A stretch of 46,502 bases of DNA from Bdellovibrionaceae bacterium UBA2466. Lineage in GTDB: Bacteria; Bdellovibrionota; FAC87; UBA2466. How positions within the stretch are numbered: position 1 is the first letter of the stretch; every line of letters starts with the position of its first letter. Both the position numbers and the translations under genes were made by a program. Of this stretch, positions 15,962 through 25,128 are shown piece by piece. The notes beneath the pieces were generated by a model that did no database searches, was not told the DNA's origin, and saw only the letters and a list, made by a program, of their open reading frames with translations. The stretch is from positions 1 to 46,502 of the forward strand of contig DDPO01000040.1 in NCBI GenBank assembly GCA_002342225.1. Reading direction: 5' to 3'.

Positions 15962-17623
15962 GTGCTTACATCCATCGTCGGTGTCGTAGTTCTTCTGGGC
16001 GGACTCATTTTTTTCCACGAATTAGGGCATTATTCAGTCGCTAAATTTTTTGGGGTCAAAGTTGAAATTTTTTCTCTCGGTTTCGGTAAGAAAATTTTCA
16101 ATAAGCAAATCGGTGAGACCCAGTATTGTTTATCTCTCATTCCATTCGGTGGTTATGTAAAACTAATGGGAGACGACCCCTACAAAGGTGTCCCTGCACA
16201 TGAAGCTGAAAGAGCATTTTGTACTCAAAAGCTTTACAAACGATTCTGCATCGTTGCTGCAGGTCCTATTTCAAACTTACTCTTGGCTTACGTGTTGTTT
16301 TCGATTGTTTTCTTTGCGGGTCAGCCCATGGTGGCTACTCGAATTGGAAGTGTTTCAGTTCATAGCCCGGCTTGGGAAGCAGGTTTAAGGGCGAAGGACA
16401 ATATTCTAGAAGTGAATGGTAAAAAAGTGGTTCATTGGGTTGAAGTAGATGAAATGTTAAGACCCCTCGTCGGTCAAAAAATTGATTTAAAAATTGAGCG
16501 AGCTCAAACTGAGTTAAAAATTCCGATTGAAGTTTCAAAAGTTAAAGTAAAGAACGCTTATGGCGAAGATATCGAAGCAGGTGGTTTAAAAGGCGCAAGC
16601 CCTAACCCCTTAGAGCCTGTTGTTGGTATCTCCGATCCGAAGTCTATTGCATACACAGCTGGATTAAGAACTGGCGACACGATTACCAAAATCGATAACA
16701 AAACCATTCTTGTTTTTGAAGATATCAACGAAGCCTTAACTAACCTTTGGTCTGACAAGAAACCGATTACTATCGCGTATAAAAGAAAACCCAATCCCGA
16801 AGCCAAAGATGTTCCTGAACAGACCGTATCTCTGAATTTACCAAAGTTGTCCAAGACTCTTTCAGATTTTGGTCCGGGAACAGTTTTAGGAATTTACCCC
16901 TCAGAAATTTTTGTGCGCCAATTAAGTCCAAAGTCACCTGCTGAACAGGGTGGGTTAAAACCAGGAGACCGTTTGGTGCAGTTAGGAGACAGTCCTGTTT
17001 ATAGCTTTGAAGGAATCGTCGATTATATTCAGGCTAGAGGAGCAAAAGGGGAAGAGGCCAAAATTTTGGTTGAGCGCGATGGACAGATGGTAAACTTAGC
17101 TATTAAGCCAGTCGAGACTCAACATGAAGACCCTGTGTCTCAGCAAAAAGTAAAAAAACACATGATCGGTCTTGCACCTTGGGCGATTTACCACGAACCC
17201 GATTTTGTGACTTACAAAATTAGAGAACCCATTGCTTTGGTCAAAAAAGCAGTTCATGAGACAAATGATTTAGCTCAAAAAATGGTTGTTAGTCTCGGTA
17301 AGTTGGCCATGGGTCGAATTTCAGTAAAGAATTTAGGTGGCCCTGTTCTCATCGCATCGGTAGCTGGTAAAAGCCTGGATGCCGGTATTGTTCCATTTTT
17401 ACAGATGATGGCTCTCATTAGCATCAATCTGTTCTTACTCAATCTCTTTCCGGTTCCAGTGCTTGATGGTGGCCATTTACTGTTTTTTGCAGTTGAGGCA
17501 GTGAAGGGAAAGCCGGTCTCTATCCGGACTATGGAAATAGCCAATCAGATTGGAATGGTATTTATTTTGATGCTAGTTGGACTCACTTTGTTTAACGACA
17601 TAACAAGGATAATTCTACATTGA
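15962..17623 (+). CDS. rseP: site-2 intramembrane metalloprotease RseP with three PDZ-like domains
   Basis: The zinc site is His19-Glu20-x2-His23 (HELGH) in the first membrane helix, with Asp502 in NLFPVPVLDGGH near the end. The periplasmic part holds three PDZ-like repeats, each with the typical A-x-x-A/G-GL-x-x-x-D core: about 125-182, 218-276 and 308-375. E. coli RseP (about 450 residues) has two, so this 553-residue protein is longer by one domain. RseP cleaves anti-sigma factors and leftover signal peptides. GTG start with AGGAGG 9 nt upstream; the stop overlaps the TTG of the next gene. Confidence 0.95.
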   Translation: MLTSIVGVVVLLGGLIFFHELGHYSVAKFFGVKVEIFSLGFGKKIFNKQIGETQYCLSLIPFGGYVKLMGDDPYKGVPAHEAERAFCTQKLYKRFCIVAAGPISNLLLAYVLFSIVFFAGQPMVATRIGSVSVHSPAWEAGLRAKDNILEVNGKKVVHWVEVDEMLRPLVGQKIDLKIERAQTELKIPIEVSKVKVKNAYGEDIEAGGLKGASPNPLEPVVGISDPKSIAYTAGLRTGDTITKIDNKTILVFEDINEALTNLWSDKKPITIAYKRKPNPEAKDVPEQTVSLNLPKLSKTLSDFGPGTVLGIYPSEIFVRQLSPKSPAEQGGLKPGDRLVQLGDSPVYSFEGIVDYIQARGAKGEEAKILVERDGQMVNLAIKPVETQHEDPVSQQKVKKHMIGLAPWAIYHEPDFVTYKIREPIALVKKAVHETNDLAQKMVVSLGKLAMGRISVKNLGGPVLIASVAGKSLDAGIVPFLQMMALISINLFLLNLFPVPVLDGGHLLFFAVEAVKGKPVSIRTMEIANQIGMVFILMLVGLTLFNDITRIILH

Positions 17624-18948
17624 AAAAAACATTCGTCTTAGATACGAGCGTTATTCTTTTTGATCCCCAATGTATTTTCAAGTTTGATGACAACATTGTT
17701 GTTGTGCCGATCACCACACTTGAAGAAATGGATCGATTTAAAAAAGATCTCACTGAGATCGGACGAAATGCTCGACATTTCGCTCGTTACTTGGATGAGA
17801 TCAGAAAAAGGGGTTCACTAGCAAACGGAGTTGAGGTCGGAAAAAAGGGAACCTTAATCATTGATCTCTTTAGGGACTCGGAAAAATGTTTACCTAGCGA
17901 TTTTAACCCTGAAAAAAATGATCATAAGATTCTCTCCGTAGCTCTGAAGATTAAGCAGGACAAACCGAATAATGCGGTAGTTTTTGTAACTAAAGACGTA
18001 AATCTCAGAGTGAAGGCCGATGCCTTAGGAGTTGTTTCAGTAGATTATGAGCCCTCTAGAGTGACTCTTGAGGAACTCTATACCGGTTTGAGCACTTTTG
18101 ATGTCCCGAGAACTGTCGTCGATAATTTTATTGCTGAGAAGAGATACCCCATTCAAAGCGGAGGATTGCTTCCAAACTCTTATGTCATTTTAAGAGATCA
18201 GCATGATCCCAATTATTTTGTGGCTGGAAGATTTAGCTCAGCTACTCAAGAGATGATTCCTCTGAAGGTACCCGAGCAGGGAGTATGGGGAGTGAAGCCT
18301 CGAAACGTAGAACAGGCCTGCATTCTTGATGCTTTGTTGGATGACTCTGTGAGCTTAGTGAGTTTGGTTGGAAAAGCTGGAACAGGGAAAACTCTACTTG
18401 CACTTGCTTGTGGACTACAAAAAACAATCGATGAGGGAAAATATCAAAAGCTTTTAGTTTCTCGTCCCATTTTTCCTTTGGGTAAGGACATTGGTTATCT
18501 TCCCGGAGAGATCGAAGAAAAACTCAATCCTTGGATGCAGCCTATTTTTGATAACGTAGATTACATTGTTTCCTTTTCCGGAGGGGAAAAGCCTCAAAAA
18601 CGACCCTCTCGTCGAGCATGGCAGGAACTTATCAATCAAGGGATGCTACAAATTGAGCCCCTGACTTACATCCGCGGAAGAAGTTTGGCTTATCAGTACC
18701 TCATAGTGGATGAATCTCAGAACTTAACCCCTCATGAAATTAAGACAATCATCACTCGAGCTGGGGAAGGAACCAAAGTGGTGCTGACAGGGGATTGTTA
18801 CCAAATCGATAATCCTTACATCGATTCATCGAATAACGGTCTTACTTATGTCGTTGAAAGATTTAAGAATGAACAAATTTCTGGCCATGTGACCTTATCT
18901 AAAGGAGAGCGTTCTCAGTTAGCTGAGCTCGCAACAAATCTCCTATGA
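17620..18948 (+). CDS. PIN-PhoH fusion ATPase (PhoH2/YlaK type)
   Basis: The 442-residue protein joins an N-terminal PIN nuclease domain (about 3-145; acidic residues Asp8, Glu35/36, Asp101 and Asp126 as candidate metal ligands) to a PhoH ATPase domain (about 225-440) with Walker A GKAGTGKT at 251-258 and Walker B LIVDESQ at 361-367, followed by VVLTGDCYQID. Homologues of this fused type have been described as RNA helicase/ribonucleases, so a role in RNA handling is likely. TTG start shared with the rseP stop (TTGA), so the gene is coupled to rseP. Its stop is at 18948. Confidence 0.93.
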   Translation: MKKTFVLDTSVILFDPQCIFKFDDNIVVVPITTLEEMDRFKKDLTEIGRNARHFARYLDEIRKRGSLANGVEVGKKGTLIIDLFRDSEKCLPSDFNPEKNDHKILSVALKIKQDKPNNAVVFVTKDVNLRVKADALGVVSVDYEPSRVTLEELYTGLSTFDVPRTVVDNFIAEKRYPIQSGGLLPNSYVILRDQHDPNYFVAGRFSSATQEMIPLKVPEQGVWGVKPRNVEQACILDALLDDSVSLVSLVGKAGTGKTLLALACGLQKTIDEGKYQKLLVSRPIFPLGKDIGYLPGEIEEKLNPWMQPIFDNVDYIVSFSGGEKPQKRPSRRAWQELINQGMLQIEPLTYIRGRSLAYQYLIVDESQNLTPHEIKTIITRAGEGTKVVLTGDCYQIDNPYIDSSNNGLTYVVERFKNEQISGHVTLSKGERSQLAELATNLL

Positions 18949-18965
18949 TTAATGCGCCGCGGTAT

Positions 18966-18989
18966 TTTGAGCGGATTTAAACGCTCAAA
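18966..18989. repeat. inverted repeat between phoH and the RHH gene
   Basis: TTTGAGCG (18966-18973) and CGCTCAAA (18982-18989) form a perfect 8-bp stem with an 8-nt AT-rich loop. No T-run follows, so it is a poor intrinsic terminator. It ends 3 bp before a TTGACA -35 box, which makes it a candidate operator, possibly for the ribbon-helix-helix protein encoded just downstream (inference). Confidence 0.45.
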
Positions 18990-18992
18990 GGT

Positions 18993-19020
18993 TTGACATA
19001 TACATATGGTCATGTAGTGT
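18993..19020 (+). promoter_or_regulatory. sigma70-type promoter of the RHH-lepA unit
   Basis: Perfect TTGACA (18993-18998), 16-bp spacer, TAGTGT (19015-19020). The RHH ATG follows at 19051 with AAGGGG at about 19040. lepA begins 14 bp after the RHH stop and probably shares this promoter. Confidence 0.55.
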
Positions 19021-19050
19021 GAAGCCTCGAAAGTCTTAAGGGGTGGGCAA

Positions 19051-19251
19051 ATGGAAAGGAAAAAAATTTCAACGACGGTGTATATTACGCCGGAACAAAA
19101 TGATCTTTTGAAAGTTCTGAATCAGAAGACCAAGGTTCCGATAGCGGAGTATATCCGTGAAGGTATCGATATGGTTTTAGACAAATACCAAAACCAATTG
19201 CCAGGCCAGCTCTCTTTGCTGGGAGATGAAACTGACACTTTAACCCAATAA
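19051..19251 (+). CDS. ribbon-helix-helix (CopG-like) small DNA-binding protein
   Basis: The 66-residue product begins with a beta-strand [10 protein letters not shown] and two helices ([12 protein letters not shown] and [17 protein letters not shown]), the ribbon-helix-helix pattern of dimeric regulators such as CopG and Arc. A Gln/Leu-rich tail follows. There is no toxin gene next to it; instead it directly precedes lepA. It may control its own promoter, where an inverted repeat sits beside the -35. Target genes are unknown. Confidence 0.8.
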   Translation: MERKKISTTVYITPEQNDLLKVLNQKTKVPIAEYIREGIDMVLDKYQNQLPGQLSLLGDETDTLTQ

Positions 19252-19265
19252 CTTTTGATGTACCT

Positions 19266-21068
19266 TTGACCGATCCAACGCGCATTCGCAACTTCAGCAT
19301 CATTGCTCATATTGATCACGGTAAATCCACGCTCGCCGACAGGCTTCTTGAGTTTACCGGAGCTCTCAGTAAGCGTGAAATGCGTGAGCAATTCATGGAC
19401 AAGTTGGATATTGAGCGCGAGAGAGGCATCACGATCAAAGCTCAAACTGCTCGCCTCAATTTCAAATCCAAAGACGGAAAAGATTACGTTTTAAATCTCA
19501 TCGATACTCCTGGCCATGTGGATTTTGTTTACGAAGTTTCTCGAAGTTTAGCGGCCTGTGAAGGGGCGATTCTTGTTGTCGATGCTTCTCAAGGAGTTGA
19601 AGCTCAAACTTTAGCCAATGTTTATTTGGCTCTCGATAATGATTTAGAAATTTTCCCGGTCCTTAACAAAATAGATCTACCCGGGAGTGATATCGATAGA
19701 GCCAAGGCAGAAATTGAAGAGATTATCGGCCTTTCGACTGAAATAGCAGTGCCTATCAGCGCTAAAGAAGGCAAAGGAATCACGGAAGTGTTGGAAGGTG
19801 TTGTAAAACATTTTCCTCCTCCAAAAGGTGACCCAAATGCTCCGCTACAAGCACTTATTTTTGATGCATGGTTTGACCCCTATCAAGGAGTTGTGGTCCA
19901 AGTGCGGATAGTGAATGGCACTTTGAGACCTGGTGACAAAATAAAAATGATGTACTCCCAGACTGAGCACGAAGTATTGAAACTGGGTGCGTTCACTCCA
20001 CATCCCGAGGAAGTCAAAGATTTGGGCGTGGGCGAAGTAGGGTTTTTAACTGCGAACATCAAGACTATCCGAGATGTCAAAGTGGGGGATACCATCACCC
20101 TAGCGAAAGGTTCAGCGACTGAACCTCTCTCTGGTTTTAAAGAAGTGACTCCCATGGTGTTTAGCGGAATTTTTCCAGTTGAAAGCTCTGAATATCCCAA
20201 TCTTAAAGCCGCCATGGAAAAGTTAAGTCTCAACGACAGCTCATTTACTTTTGAAGCCGAGACATCAGATGCTTTAGGCTTTGGTTTTCGATGCGGGTTC
20301 CTAGGGCTACTGCACATGGAGATTATTCAGGAGCGACTGGAGAGAGAATTTAACATTTCCCTCGTTACGACCGCTCCTACTGTGAAATATCGTGTTTTTG
20401 ATACGAAAGGGAACATGGAAGAGATCGAAAATCCCTCAGATCTTCCACCAGTTCAGCATATTGATCATATTGAAGAGCCTATCGTTCATTGTACTATTCA
20501 TACTCCCGAGGAGTATTTGGGAAATTTAATTAAGCTATGCGAGGAAAGAAGGGGAACTCAAACCAAACTTCACTACCATTCGCCCAAGAGAATTTTGCTG
20601 GAATACGATATTCCTTTCAATGAAGTGGTTTTATCTTTTTATGACAAATTAAAAAGTGTCAGCAAGGGTTATGCGAGTTTAGATTACGATTTCGCCCGAT
20701 GGCAGACGAGTGACCTCGTTAAGATGGACCTTTTAGTGAACGGGGATCCGGTAGATGCTTTAGGATGGATTATTCATAGAGATAAAGCGTATTATCGCGG
20801 ACGCGAACTTGTTGGCAAAATGAAAGAGCTTATCGAACGTCAAATGTTTGAAATCGTCATTCAAGCGGCGATAGGTTCAAAGATTATTGCAAAAGAGCGT
20901 ATTGCTCCTCTTAGAAAAAATGTCACTGCTAAATGCTATGGCGGCGATATTACCCGTAAGAGAAAGCTTCTAGAGAAACAAAAAGAGGGTAAAAAACGCA
21001 TGAAGCAAGTTGGCAATGTTGAGATCCCACAGAAAGCGTTTTTAGCAGCGCTATCAATTGATGATTAA
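19266..21068 (+). CDS. lepA: elongation factor 4 (back-translocating GTPase)
   Basis: LepA is a ribosome-associated GTPase important under stress and in ribosome assembly or initiation. The 600-residue length is standard. G motifs: AHIDHGKST near 14, DTPGHVDF near 78, and NKIDLPGSD near 132. The C-terminal domain unique to LepA ends with [21 protein letters not shown], as in the family. Start TTG at 19266, 14 bp after the RHH stop. lepB follows after 10 bp, an arrangement common in bacteria. Confidence 0.97.
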   Translation: MTDPTRIRNFSIIAHIDHGKSTLADRLLEFTGALSKREMREQFMDKLDIERERGITIKAQTARLNFKSKDGKDYVLNLIDTPGHVDFVYEVSRSLAACEGAILVVDASQGVEAQTLANVYLALDNDLEIFPVLNKIDLPGSDIDRAKAEIEEIIGLSTEIAVPISAKEGKGITEVLEGVVKHFPPPKGDPNAPLQALIFDAWFDPYQGVVVQVRIVNGTLRPGDKIKMMYSQTEHEVLKLGAFTPHPEEVKDLGVGEVGFLTANIKTIRDVKVGDTITLAKGSATEPLSGFKEVTPMVFSGIFPVESSEYPNLKAAMEKLSLNDSSFTFEAETSDALGFGFRCGFLGLLHMEIIQERLEREFNISLVTTAPTVKYRVFDTKGNMEEIENPSDLPPVQHIDHIEEPIVHCTIHTPEEYLGNLIKLCEERRGTQTKLHYHSPKRILLEYDIPFNEVVLSFYDKLKSVSKGYASLDYDFARWQTSDLVKMDLLVNGDPVDALGWIIHRDKAYYRGRELVGKMKELIERQMFEIVIQAAIGSKIIAKERIAPLRKNVTAKCYGGDITRKRKLLEKQKEGKKRMKQVGNVEIPQKAFLAALSIDD

Positions 21069-21078
21069 GGTTTGATTA

Positions 21079-21672
21079 ATGAATCGAAAGTCCATGATTA
21101 ATCTTTTTTTGATAGCAACGGGAGTTGCTCTTTTGTTTAGAGCTTTTGTCATCGAGGACTATCGAATTGCTTCAAACTCCATGTTTCCTAATTTAGAAAC
21201 AGGAAAAATGATTTTCGTTTCAAAAAGTTCATTTAGTCTCAAACTTCCATTTTCTTCTTATGAAATCATCAAGTTTTCGTCGCCAAAACGCTCTGACATC
21301 GTGGCTTTCAGTTTGCCGGGCAAAAACCAACGCACGTATGTTAAACGAGTGGTGGCCATAGCTGGTGATCGTGTTGAACTCAAAAATGGAGATCTCTATA
21401 TCAATGGGGAGTTATCCAAATACTCAGATGAGGCGCCAGCCTCGCGGTTGGTAGCCAGTGCAAGTGGAATGGTGAAGAGTGAGCAGATTTTAGGTCATGA
21501 ACCACATAAAGTGACCGTGGATAAAGATAAATTGCCAAATTATGGTCCGGTAGATGTTCCCCCAAATCACTTTTTCGCGCTTGGAGACAATCGATCTGAT
21601 AGCATCGATAGCCGTTCTTGGGGGCCTGTTCCTTATTCGAACCTTAAAGGAAGAGTCGTTACGAGTTTTTAA
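21079..21672 (+). CDS. lepB: signal peptidase I
   Basis: This inner-membrane Ser/Lys protease removes Sec and Tat signal peptides. The 197-residue protein has one N-terminal membrane anchor (about 7-24). The catalytic Ser34 is in SNSMFPNL and the catalytic Lys89 in TYVKRVVAIAGD. The family box GDNRSDSIDSRSWGPVP is near 170. It is 10 bp after lepA. Its last 14 bases overlap the end of the convergent cysS. Confidence 0.95.
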   Translation: MNRKSMINLFLIATGVALLFRAFVIEDYRIASNSMFPNLETGKMIFVSKSSFSLKLPFSSYEIIKFSSPKRSDIVAFSLPGKNQRTYVKRVVAIAGDRVELKNGDLYINGELSKYSDEAPASRLVASASGMVKSEQILGHEPHKVTVDKDKLPNYGPVDVPPNHFFALGDNRSDSIDSRSWGPVPYSNLKGRVVTSF

Positions 21673-23146
21673 AAAGAATATCCCAATCGGTTCCAGTGGG
21701 AAGGTCTCTTAATTCAATACCTTGGCTTAATAATTCATTTCTGATTTGGTCACTTGTGGCGAAATCTTTTCTGGCCCTAGCTTCAGTGCGGCTTTTGATT
21801 TTTTCTTCAATTTCTTTCGCATCAATTTTTCGCTCTACGAGAATTGATAGCTTCAGTTGATTTAAAAAATCTTGAGGAGACTCACCAAAAATGTTTAGAA
21901 CTTGGGCCAATGAATTAAAAGAGTTTACAAATCTTTGGCAGATTTCCGAAGTATTGTTGGTTGGCTTAAAACCTCGTTTATCAATATAAGCATTTAGAAG
22001 TCGAACATATTCAAATACTAGCCCAATGACTTTGGCAGTATTTAAGTCCTCATCCATCGCTTCTTTCCATTTTGCGTCAAACGTTTTTCCAAATTCAGCC
22101 ACTTTGTCCTCTTCGGGATTAAATGAGGATGTGTTTGCTCCAGGCATTTTTGAAGCAATTTCTGCTTTTGAAAGTGCCGTATAGAAACGGTGAAGTGCAG
22201 ATTGAACTTCTCTAATGTGTTGCTCTGAGTAATCAATCGTCGAACGATAGTGACCTGAGAGAAGAAAATATCTCAAAACTTCTCCGGAGTATTTCTTTAT
22301 GAAGTCTCGGGTAAGCATGATGTTGCCGAGCGATTTTGACATTTTCTCCGCATTAAAAGTTAGCATATTGGAGTGAAGCCAATATCGTGCAAAGGGCTTA
22401 TGAGAATATGCTTCTGATTGTGCGATCTCGTTTTCATGGTGTGGATGAATTAAGTCCATTCCACCGCCATGGATATCAAAAGTCTCACCTAAGTATTTCA
22501 TCGACATAGCCGAGCATTCGATGTGCCAACCAGGTCTTCCTTTTCCCCAAGGACTGTCCCAAGCGGGTTCTAAAGAATTTTTTTGTGGTTTCCAAAGACT
22601 GAAATCGAGAGGATCTCTTTTTTTCTCATCGGTTTGAACTCTGGCTCCCGAGATGAGGTCATCGATATTTTTTCCGGAAAGCTTTCCATAATCTTTGAAA
22701 TTTCTCACTGAGAAAAAAACCTCGCCATCCGAAGCGATATAGGCAGCTTGATTGGCAATAAGCCCCTGAATGAGAGAAATAATTTCTTGAATATGATCAG
22801 TTACTTTAGGGGCGACTTTTGGCGGATTCACTCTTAAAGCCACCATATCTTCTAGAAAAGCAGAAATATATCGCTCAGAAATAGACAAAGAATCAGTGTT
22901 TTCTTCTTTGGCTTTGTTGATGATTTTGTCATCAACATCTGTGAAATTCATGACTCGTTCAACTTGATAGCCTAGAAATTTTAAGTATCTCTCAAGAACG
23001 TCATAGAAAACAAAAACTCGGGCATTACCAATGTGGACATAGTTATAAACTGTCGGGCCACATACATACATTTTCACTCGAAGAGGATCGATAGGAGTAA
23101 AAGTCTCCTTCTTCTTGGTTAAGCTGTTTGTTAGGACGAGTGGCAT
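21659..23146 (-). CDS. cysS: cysteinyl-tRNA synthetase
   Basis: This 495-residue class I synthetase charges tRNA-Cys. HIGH motif as HIGN at 38-41, KMSKS at 268-272. The zinc ligands Cys29, Cys211, His236 and Glu240 match the E. coli set with a shift of 1-2. Length is slightly more than the usual 460. It ends the carD-ispD-ispF-cysS operon; 9 bp separates it from ispF. The 3' end overlaps lepB by 14 bp on the opposite strand. Confidence 0.97.
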   Translation of the reverse strand: MPLVLTNSLTKKKETFTPIDPLRVKMYVCGPTVYNYVHIGNARVFVFYDVLERYLKFLGYQVERVMNFTDVDDKIINKAKEENTDSLSISERYISAFLEDMVALRVNPPKVAPKVTDHIQEIISLIQGLIANQAAYIASDGEVFFSVRNFKDYGKLSGKNIDDLISGARVQTDEKKRDPLDFSLWKPQKNSLEPAWDSPWGKGRPGWHIECSAMSMKYLGETFDIHGGGMDLIHPHHENEIAQSEAYSHKPFARYWLHSNMLTFNAEKMSKSLGNIMLTRDFIKKYSGEVLRYFLLSGHYRSTIDYSEQHIREVQSALHRFYTALSKAEIASKMPGANTSSFNPEEDKVAEFGKTFDAKWKEAMDEDLNTAKVIGLVFEYVRLLNAYIDKRGFKPTNNTSEICQRFVNSFNSLAQVLNIFGESPQDFLNQLKLSILVERKIDAKEIEEKIKSRTEARARKDFATSDQIRNELLSQGIELRDLPTGTDWDILFKNS

Positions 23147-23155
23147 AGGTCAAGA

Positions 23156-23653
23156 TTAGCTGTGTTTTTTGGGAGTTTCTTTAAGCGTGACCACAACTTG
23201 AGCCGAAATAGCTTTTCTTTCTCCGATAGGTCCTAAACCTTCCATGGTTTTGGCCTTTAGGCTCACATTAGATAGCTCGGTTCCAACCAATTGAGCGATA
23301 TGCGAGCGAATGGAATCCGAATGAGGAGCTACTTTGGGTTCTTCCAGAAAAACATTAGAGTCAATTTGATGAATTTCGAACCCTAACTGATGTACTTTTT
23401 CAATAACCTCTTTAACGAATTCAGAACTGGCTCTATTTTGATGTTTGGGATCTTTATCAGGAAACCACTGACCGATATCCCCTAAAGCCAAAGCACCTAA
23501 ACAAGCATCGACTAAAGCATGAAGAAGAACATCCCCATCGGAGTGAGCTTGAAGGGAAAAATAACAGGGCAACTTGATTCCACCCAAAATAATTGCACTG
23601 GGTTTGATCGTGGGAATTAAACGGTGAATGTCGTAGCCGATGCCGGTGCGCAT
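23156..23653 (-). CDS. ispF: 2-C-methyl-D-erythritol 2,4-cyclodiphosphate synthase
   Basis: An MEP pathway enzyme that forms MEcPP from CDP-ME 2-phosphate with loss of CMP. The 165-residue trimer-type protein starts with IGYDIHRL (metal ligands Asp8 and His10), then SDGDVLLHALVDACLGALA with the third ligand His near 46, and near the end MEGLGPIGERKAISAQ. The ATG lies inside ispD (37-bp overlap) and is preceded by AGAGGG, so the start is well supported and translation is probably coupled. Confidence 0.95.
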   Translation of the reverse strand: MRTGIGYDIHRLIPTIKPSAIILGGIKLPCYFSLQAHSDGDVLLHALVDACLGALALGDIGQWFPDKDPKHQNRASSEFVKEVIEKVHQLGFEIHQIDSNVFLEEPKVAPHSDSIRSHIAQLVGTELSNVSLKAKTMEGLGPIGERKAISAQVVVTLKETPKKHS

Positions 23654-24396
23654 GTTTTTGCCCTCTTGGCTTCCGATAGCACTCCTTGGAGTGTTTCTAG
23701 TTCGAAGTCATAAGTTAATTTGATATTTCGTACATCGCCTTTAAAAACGCCCACTGGGATACCATAATATTCACAGAGTGAAGCATCGTCTGTGAAGTTA
23801 AGTTCTGTGAGGTCTTTAATGCGCTCCATGAGAGAACGGATTAAGGTAAATTCAAAAATTTGCGGGGTCTGAACTCTATGAACCAATGAACGGTCTACAG
23901 TTTCTACGACCTGTTGGTCTTTTACCTTTTTCAGTGTATCGACCACTGGAATAACAGGAACCCACGCCCCATACGCTCTGTCGTAGAGACAAGATTTGAT
24001 CTGATTACTCAAATCCTCTGAAATATAAGGTCGGCAAGCATCATGTATTAAGACTCGAGTCGGGCTTGGCTGTGTTTCTTCTAAAGCTTCAAGTGCTACG
24101 CGTGATGAGTCTTGTCTTCTTTCCCCACCTGCGATCACTCTGATTTTTATATTTTGGGGGTTCTTAATGTACTTAAAAATCTGGTCTTCAGCTGTTCGGA
24201 TGTGTAGCTTAGGGGTTGTTAAAATGATCTGCCGGAAAATTCCCATGTCGATAAACGACTGCAGGCAATGAATGAATACTGGAACTCCTCCTAACAGCTG
24301 GAACTGCTTTGGAAGATCTGAGTTGAGGTTTTGAGAAGTTTCGGCAAAACGAGTGCCTAGCCCACCACCCAACAATATTGCATCGACAGTTATCAT
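23617..24396 (-). CDS. ispD: 2-C-methyl-D-erythritol 4-phosphate cytidylyltransferase
   Basis: Transfers CMP from CTP to MEP. The 259-residue nucleotidyltransferase begins with ILLGGGLGTRF, has ARVALEA-type segment SRVALEALEE near 100, and carries LIHDACRPY (Asp of the active site) near 118, then QTPQIFEF near 195 and FTDDASLCEYYG. Its ATG overlaps the carD stop by one base (TAATG). Its last 37 bp overlap ispF in another frame. In some bacteria the two are one fused protein; here they are separate. Confidence 0.95.
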   Translation of the reverse strand: MITVDAILLGGGLGTRFAETSQNLNSDLPKQFQLLGGVPVFIHCLQSFIDMGIFRQIILTTPKLHIRTAEDQIFKYIKNPQNIKIRVIAGGERRQDSSRVALEALEETQPSPTRVLIHDACRPYISEDLSNQIKSCLYDRAYGAWVPVIPVVDTLKKVKDQQVVETVDRSLVHRVQTPQIFEFTLIRSLMERIKDLTELNFTDDASLCEYYGIPVGVFKGDVRNIKLTYDFELETLQGVLSEAKRAKTCAPASATTFTV

Positions 24397-24893
24397 TAGG
24401 TTCCGAAGATAGCTTCTAGTTCTTTTTCAACATCTGACTCTTGAATATTTTGAGCTAAAGAAAGCTCTTTGACCAGCAGGGTTTTTGCTTGATCTAATAA
24501 CTTACGCTCACCGAACGATAAATCTTTATCGTGTTTTAATAGGAATAAAGCTCGCATTACCTCAGCAATTTCATGAACTTGGCCTGTGTGAATCTTTTCC
24601 ATATATTCACGATATCTTCTGTTCCAAGTTTGATGATCGAGAGCAGAGGTCTCTTTTTTCCTCAGAATTTCATACACTTTTTCGACTTCTTTTTTACGAA
24701 TGATAGGCCTTAACCGTTGGGCACTATTATCGGTCGGTACGAATACTTTTTTGGGGGCACCGTTGTCTTGGATCTCCAGAATATAAAAGCGTTGCTTTTG
24801 CCCAGGACTAAATTCTCGTTCTTCAATTCCTCGGACAATGCCCACACCATGAGACAAATGAACTGCGTTATCGCCGACTTTAAATTGATACAT
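24396..24893 (-). CDS. carD: CarD-family RNA polymerase-binding regulator
   Basis: A 165-residue CarD/CdnL protein. Residues 1-65 form the Tudor-like RNA-polymerase-interaction domain (FKVGDNAVHLSHGVG, then KQRFYILEI and KKVFVPTDN), and the rest is helical and DNA-contacting. CarD/CdnL stabilises open complexes at housekeeping and rRNA promoters in mycobacteria and myxobacteria. It leads the operon with ispD, ispF and cysS. Upstream is an extended -10 on the minus strand. Confidence 0.93.
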   Translation of the reverse strand: MYQFKVGDNAVHLSHGVGIVRGIEEREFSPGQKQRFYILEIQDNGAPKKVFVPTDNSAQRLRPIIRKKEVEKVYEILRKKETSALDHQTWNRRYREYMEKIHTGQVHEIAEVMRALFLLKHDKDLSFGERKLLDQAKTLLVKELSLAQNIQESDVEKELEAIFGT

Positions 24894-24929
24894 TTAAATT
24901 TCCCTTATTACTGCGCTTTGGCGAATCAG

Positions 24930-24938
24930 CTTATAACA
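24930..24938 (-). promoter_or_regulatory. possible extended -10 for carD
   Basis: On the minus strand TGTTATAAG (TG-n-TATAAG) lies about 37 bp upstream of the carD ATG. No good -35 is seen at 17 bp. The GGGAAA just before the ATG is a weak ribosome site. Confidence 0.35.
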
Positions 24939-25060
24939 CAAATCTTGGGGTATTGCATCACAAAACCTGTGGATGAGTTCTTTGTGGGGGTCAACAACGC
25001 CGCAAAAAATGATATAAAAACAATAACTTATTAGCTTAACGCAAATTGTAAAAACTTAGT

Positions 25061-25089
25061 TTGACCTTGGATTTTTGCTTAAATATAGT
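25061..25089 (+). promoter_or_regulatory. strong sigma70-type promoter of maf-yggS
   Basis: TTGACC (25061-25066), 17-bp spacer, TATAGT (25084-25089). It lies within the 5' extension of the longest possible maf reading frame (TTG at 25075), so it argues for the later ATG at 25129 and a leader of about 30 nt. Confidence 0.65.
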
Positions 25090-25128
25090 CCGGCCGGGAA
25101 TTTCTGTGTCAAAATAATTAATCAAATT

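Noticed and set aside
19051..19251. RHH gene as antitoxin of a toxin-antitoxin pair
   Set aside because: No small toxin gene lies next to it; its neighbours are phoH and lepA.
19883..20317. 144-codon open frame on the minus strand within lepA
   Set aside because: Lies wholly inside a conserved gene, has no ribosome site or family likeness, and its composition is that expected of an antisense frame.
25075..25128. TTG start extending maf by 18 codons
   Set aside because: It lies inside a strong promoter and the extra residues are not part of the Maf family.
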